Assembly: GCF_000419765.1 (NCBI RefSeq)
Contig: NZ_ATTQ01000003.1
Location: 310,001 to 374,000, forward strand
Direction of reading: 5' to 3'
Source of the DNA: Rhizobium mongolense USDA 1844
GTDB lineage: Bacteria > Pseudomonadota > Alphaproteobacteria > Rhizobiales > Rhizobiaceae
Length of the DNA stretch: 64,000 bases
Below are positions 60,389 to 64,000 of the stretch, one piece after another. Under the pieces are notes generated by a model that worked only from the letters and a program-made list of their open reading frames with translations, had not been told where the DNA came from and ran no database searches. Position numbers and translations under genes: made by a program. Position 1 is the stretch's first letter, and each line of letters starts with the position of its first letter.

Positions 60389-62799
60389 TGATGTGGACCG
60401 CCGCAACGGCTCTCGTTTCGCATTGGCAGCGTCGGCCTCTTCAGCTTGCTACACTTATCCTCGGTCTTTCGTTAGCAACCGCGCTTTGGTCGGGTGTCCA
60501 GGCGATCAACGCAGAGGCACGGGCGAGTTATGCGCGGGCAGCCTCCGTGCTCGACCAGAACGAACTGACGCAACTCGTGCCGAGTAACGGCCATTCCGTT
60601 CCCCTAAGCACGTATTCCAGATTGAGAAGGGCAGGCTGGAATGTCTCCCCCATTGTCGAAGGCGACCATCGCTTCGGAAATGTCCGTGTGCGCCTTATCG
60701 GCGGTGATCCGTTGACGATGCCAGCGCAGGCGCGGGGCTTTAAAACCGAAAAGTGGAATGGCCTGGCTGCCTTCATGGCGGATCGGGGTACCCTCGTGGT
60801 TTCCAAGGCGACCGCCCTGAGGCTCGAGGGGCAAACGCAGATGCAGATCGAGGTGTCGCCGGATCTGCCGGACGGAGCAGCGTTCACCGATATCGCCGTC
60901 GCCGAGCAGGTTCTCGAAAGGCACGGTGAGTTGAGCCGTCTCGTCGTTGCGCCGGAACAGCGACCGAATCTGCCTTCACTTGACATTCTCGCACCCGAGG
61001 TCGCATTAAAGCCACCGGGCGACCGGCCAGATGTCGCCCAGCTCACCGACAGCTTCCACCTCAACCTCACGGCATTCGGTTTCCTCGCGTTTGCCGTCGG
61101 TCTGTTCATCGTCTACGCGACGGTCGGCCTGGCGTTCGAGCAGCGCAGAGCGACCTTTCGGACCTTGCGCTCTCTCGGGCTTTCCATGTCGACGCTGAAC
61201 CTCCTGCTGATGACGGAGCTTCTGACTCTGGCCTTCCTTTCCGGGCTTATCGGCGTCGTGATCGGATATTTCGTGGCCTCCCTGTTGCTCCCCGGTGTGG
61301 CGGCAACCCTTAAGGGGCTGTATGGAGCGAGCGTCCCGGGTACGCTGACCATCCGGCCGGAATGGTGGGCAACGGGGCTGGGGATAGCGATCGGCGGAAC
61401 GATCGTGTCGTCGGCCCAAAGCCTCTGGCGGGTCCGGCGCATGCCGTTGCTGGCTGCAGCGCAGCCTCGTGCCTGGGCCCGTGCGACGGCAATCGGTATC
61501 CGACTGCAGCTTTTGGGCGGGTTGGCTCTGCTGATCACATCGGCCACCTTGGCGAGTGTCGGACACGGGCTGATCGCAGGTTTCGCGGTCCTGGCTTGCC
61601 TCTTGCTCGGAGCGGCACTGATGCTGCCGGGCATGCTGTCGGCGTTTCTTGCCATCATGCAGAGAAACTCGACACGCGTCCTCGTCACGTGGTTCTGGGC
61701 CGATACGCGGCAACAGCTGCCCGGGCTTAGACTGGCCCTCATGGCGCTGCTGCTGGCGCTCGCCGCCAATGTCGGTGTCGGCACGATGGTCTCCAGCTTC
61801 CGCCTGACTTTCATCGGCTGGCTCGACCAACGGCTGGCGGCCGAACTTTACGTCACGGCGCGAGAGGAGAACGAAGCGATGCGCTTGCGGACATGGCTGC
61901 TGGACCATTCGACGTCGGTTCTTCCCATCTGGAGCGTCGAGGGTGAGGTGCTCGGAGACAGGCTGCAGATCTTCGGCGCGGCAGCAGGCGATCCGACCTA
62001 TCGCAACACCTGGCCGCTCCTGTCGGGCACGATCAATGTCTGGGACCAGGTCGCCGCAGGGCAAGGGGCGCTCGTCAACGAGCAGCTCTGGCGTCGCAAG
62101 GGGCTCGCAATTGGCGATAGTCTGGTCTTGCCCGGCGAATGGAAACTCCCGATCGTTGGGGTCTATTCCGACTACGGCAATCCAAAAGGACAGGTCATCG
62201 TCGGCGTCGAAGCCCTGACGGCACATTACACTGACGTTCCAAAGCTGAGGTATGGCGTGCGTGTTCCGCCGGCCGACGCCCCGGCGCTGAAGGAACGCCT
62301 GACGACCGAATTCGGTCTGCCTTCTGAAAACATCATCGACCAGGCTTCCCTGAAGCGGCAATCTCAGGCGGTCTTCGACCAGACGTTTGCCGTGACCGGA
62401 ATGCTCAATCTCTTCACCCTCGGCGTTGCAGGTTTTGCGATGTTCTCCAGCCTGCTGACCTTGTCGGGCATTCGGCTGCCGCAGCTCGCACCTGTCTGGG
62501 CGATGGGAATCAGGCGGCGCGATCTTGCCCTGCTCGAAGTGCTGCGCACTCTGGCACTGTGGCTCGCGACCTTCGTTGCCGCGGTCCCTGTCGGCCTTGC
62601 GCTTGCCTGGGTGCTGCTGTCGATTGTCAATGTCGAGGCTTTCGGCTGGCGGCTGCCGTTGCGGATTTTTCCGATGGACTGGCTCGTCCTAGGGTTGGTG
62701 GCGCTGGCTGCGGCGGTCATGTCGGTCTTTATTCCACTCCGACGGCTGGCGACGGTCGCGCCATCGGATTTGCTGAGGGTGTTTGCCAATGAACGCTAG
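60388..62799 (+). CDS. FtsX-family ABC transporter permease
   Basis: An 803-residue inner-membrane protein: an N-terminal helix (residues 17-32), a large extracytoplasmic domain to about 215, then helices near 230-250, 280-305 and 330-350. Further helix groups and a second extracytoplasmic domain follow to about 680, and three helices close the protein. This is the duplicated FtsX layout (COG0577-like). It pairs with the ATPase at 59732 and overlaps the AttH-like gene by 11 bases. The trio is known in other Proteobacteria; the cargo is not known. Confidence 0.9.
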   Translation: MMWTAATALVSHWQRRPLQLATLILGLSLATALWSGVQAINAEARASYARAASVLDQNELTQLVPSNGHSVPLSTYSRLRRAGWNVSPIVEGDHRFGNVRVRLIGGDPLTMPAQARGFKTEKWNGLAAFMADRGTLVVSKATALRLEGQTQMQIEVSPDLPDGAAFTDIAVAEQVLERHGELSRLVVAPEQRPNLPSLDILAPEVALKPPGDRPDVAQLTDSFHLNLTAFGFLAFAVGLFIVYATVGLAFEQRRATFRTLRSLGLSMSTLNLLLMTELLTLAFLSGLIGVVIGYFVASLLLPGVAATLKGLYGASVPGTLTIRPEWWATGLGIAIGGTIVSSAQSLWRVRRMPLLAAAQPRAWARATAIGIRLQLLGGLALLITSATLASVGHGLIAGFAVLACLLLGAALMLPGMLSAFLAIMQRNSTRVLVTWFWADTRQQLPGLRLALMALLLALAANVGVGTMVSSFRLTFIGWLDQRLAAELYVTAREENEAMRLRTWLLDHSTSVLPIWSVEGEVLGDRLQIFGAAAGDPTYRNTWPLLSGTINVWDQVAAGQGALVNEQLWRRKGLAIGDSLVLPGEWKLPIVGVYSDYGNPKGQVIVGVEALTAHYTDVPKLRYGVRVPPADAPALKERLTTEFGLPSENIIDQASLKRQSQAVFDQTFAVTGMLNLFTLGVAGFAMFSSLLTLSGIRLPQLAPVWAMGIRRRDLALLEVLRTLALWLATFVAAVPVGLALAWVLLSIVNVEAFGWRLPLRIFPMDWLVLGLVALAAAVMSVFIPLRRLATVAPSDLLRVFANER

Positions 62800-63862
62800 A
62801 GGTCTTCTGGCCGCCGTTGTTTCCGTAGCCACGGCAATCTCCGTTCCTGCCGCCGCTATTTCGCAAGGGTTTGCAGGACTGGGCTCGACCGCCGAGGGCT
62901 TCGCTGTTCCACGCCCCGGCATACAACTCCGCTTTCCGGCAGATCACGGCCCCCATCCTGAATTCCGCATCGAATGGTGGTACATTACTGCAAACCTTGA
63001 GAGTGAGGACGGGACGCAGTACGGCGTACAATGGACGCTTTTCCGCGCCGCCCTGGCGCCGAAGACCGAGGGCGGCTGGTCCGATCCTCAAGTCTGGATG
63101 GGCCATGCCGCGATCACCGCGAAAGATCGGCATCTCTTGGCTGAAAAACTCGCCCGCGGAGGGGTCGGCCAAGCAGGTGTCGTGGCCGTACCCTTTTCTG
63201 CCTGGATCGATGATTGGGAAATGAAAGGCCTGCCCAAACCGGGCGCCGACCAGCTAGACAAGGTTAGCCTGCACGCAACCGGAAAAGATTTCGCCTACAC
63301 GCTCGAACTCTCGGCCAGCGCTCCTCTCGTGCTGCAGGGAGACCAAGGCTATTCGGTGAAGTCGGCCGAAAGGCAGGCGAGCTACTATTACTCGCAGCCG
63401 TTCTACGAGGTGTCGGGTTCTCTCGACATTGCCGGTAAGATCGTTCGGGTCAGCGGCAAGGCATGGCTTGATCGGGAATGGTCTTCGCAGCCCCTCGCCA
63501 AGGATCAGACCGGATGGGATTGGTTTTCGCTTCATCTGGATTCCGGCGAAAAGGTCATGGCGTTTCGGCTCCGCGACGGCCGCGGCGGCTACACGTCGGC
63601 GAACTGGATTTCGTCGGATGGCAAGCCTACCCCTCTGCCGCCTGGATCTCTGCAGATAGCCCCTTTGCGAACAGCACGCGTCGGCGACCGGGATGTCCCG
63701 GTTGCATGGCGCGTCCAGATCCCCGAGCGCGGCTTCGACATCACGACTAGCCCTTTGAACGACCATGCGTGGATGGCGACTACCACGCCCTATTGGGAAG
63801 GTCCAATTTCATTCAACGGAAGTGCCGGGGGGCATGGCTATCTGGAAATGACGGGATACTAA
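62789..63862 (+). CDS. AttH/CrtC-like lipocalin-fold exported protein
   Basis: About 357 residues. The signal peptide is cleaved after AAAIS or so (residue ~27). The domain matches predicted secreted hydrolases of the AttH/carotenoid-hydratase fold: HPEFRIEWWYITANLES and YGVQWTLFRAAL near the start, then VSGKAWLDREWSSQPLAKDQ and GWDWFSLHLDSGE. The ATG at 62789 overlaps the permease gene; a TTG two codons earlier is an alternative. It likely handles the substrate moved by the ABC/FtsX exporter. Confidence 0.85.
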   Translation: MNARGLLAAVVSVATAISVPAAAISQGFAGLGSTAEGFAVPRPGIQLRFPADHGPHPEFRIEWWYITANLESEDGTQYGVQWTLFRAALAPKTEGGWSDPQVWMGHAAITAKDRHLLAEKLARGGVGQAGVVAVPFSAWIDDWEMKGLPKPGADQLDKVSLHATGKDFAYTLELSASAPLVLQGDQGYSVKSAERQASYYYSQPFYEVSGSLDIAGKIVRVSGKAWLDREWSSQPLAKDQTGWDWFSLHLDSGEKVMAFRLRDGRGGYTSANWISSDGKPTPLPPGSLQIAPLRTARVGDRDVPVAWRVQIPERGFDITTSPLNDHAWMATTTPYWEGPISFNGSAGGHGYLEMTGY

Positions 63863-63869
63863 CGATGAT

Positions 63870-63890
63870 CGGCCGCGATATGCGCGGCCG
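63870..63890 (+). terminator. Hairpin after the AttH-like gene
   Basis: CGGCCGCG (63870-63877) and CGCGGCCG (63883-63890) form an 8-bp stem with a 5-base loop, 7 bases after the stop. The following AACTTTATGT is only weakly U-rich, so termination may be partial. Confidence 0.5.
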
Positions 63891-64000
63891 AACTTTATGT
63901 CGCGCCTCAGGCCGGAGACGTCGAGATAGCGTTGAAGAGCCCCACCTACCAGGCGACGGGTTCGAAGCGTTCATCTGCACATTCAGCCCCGCTGAATGCA

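Noticed and set aside
61006..62361. 451-codon open frame on the minus strand
   Set aside because: It is antisense to the FtsX permease, highly Arg/Gln-rich and without motif. It is a shadow of the GC-rich permease gene.
1..64000. tRNA, rRNA, plasmid replication or integrase genes
   Set aside because: I looked for tRNA arms, repABC-type genes and integrase motifs and saw none, so replicon type cannot be decided from this window.

Overview
The window reads as an accessory-type stretch of a Rhizobium/Agrobacterium-group alphaproteobacterium, possibly a megaplasmid or chromid. The GC content is moderately high and genes are packed into catabolic operons. There are many ABC transporters of sugar and betaine type, each with a local regulator (LacI, DeoR, TetR, XRE-cupin, LysR, GntR, two-component). 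I saw no tRNA, rRNA, ribosomal-protein or replication gene, so the organism and replicon assignment is inference.

Layout: (1) 1-6.6 kb, a sugar or glycoside catabolic region: a pentulose-phosphate epimerase (cut by the window edge), two alpha/beta hydrolases, two TIM-barrel isomerase/epimerases and two Gfo/Idh/MocA dehydrogenases, with the decayed tail of an ABC permease. A LacI regulator follows. (2) 7.8-15.6 kb, a DeoR regulator facing a DhnA-type aldolase, a PfkB kinase and a CUT1 sugar importer, with a 38-bp dyad between them. (3) 16-21.2 kb, a TetR repressor with three 13-bp palindromes facing a PspA-like protein, a YiaA/B membrane protein and a large LplT-PlsC-AMP-ligase fusion (lipid or envelope module). 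(4) 21.7-33.1 kb, a methylated-amine cluster: APC permease, TMAO demethylase (tdm), trimethylamine monooxygenase (tmm), dimethylamine monooxygenase (dmmDABC), a decayed folD and an XRE-cupin regulator. (5) 33.3-35.4 kb, a LysR/YeiH pair. (6) 35.4-46.2 kb, an 11-gene operon: CoA-transferase, SDR, MaoC-like hydratase, HutC-type GntR, a HutH homologue without the MIO triad, an OpuC-type betaine importer, an ornithine-cyclodeaminase homologue and a PhnD-like protein. (7) 47.3-54.9 kb, a CUT2 sugar importer and SMP-30 lactonase facing a cytosolic two-component system. (8) 55-64 kb, envelope genes: OmpA lipoprotein, L,D-transpeptidase, TerC, ExoD, an ABC/FtsX exporter and an AttH-like protein, with a Tn3 transposase remnant.

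The most interesting idea joins (6) and (4). A HutH-fold lyase lacking the ASG residues needed for MIO sits with a quaternary-amine importer and enzymes resembling beta-oxidation of an enoic acid. The only described HutH relatives I recall that work without MIO eliminate trimethylamine from a betaine (ergothionase). Trimethylamine is the substrate of tmm about 11 kb away. The proposed route is: betaine uptake, trimethylamine elimination, CoA activation, hydration and dehydrogenation of the acrylate, and oxidation of the trimethylamine to dimethylamine, methylamine and C1-tetrahydrofolate. This is inference from gene content.

Gene decay is visible at five places: the ABC permease tail, folD, a histidine-kinase ATPase domain, a Tn3 transposase and possibly an amber-interrupted small frame. 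This fits a region that is still being rearranged.
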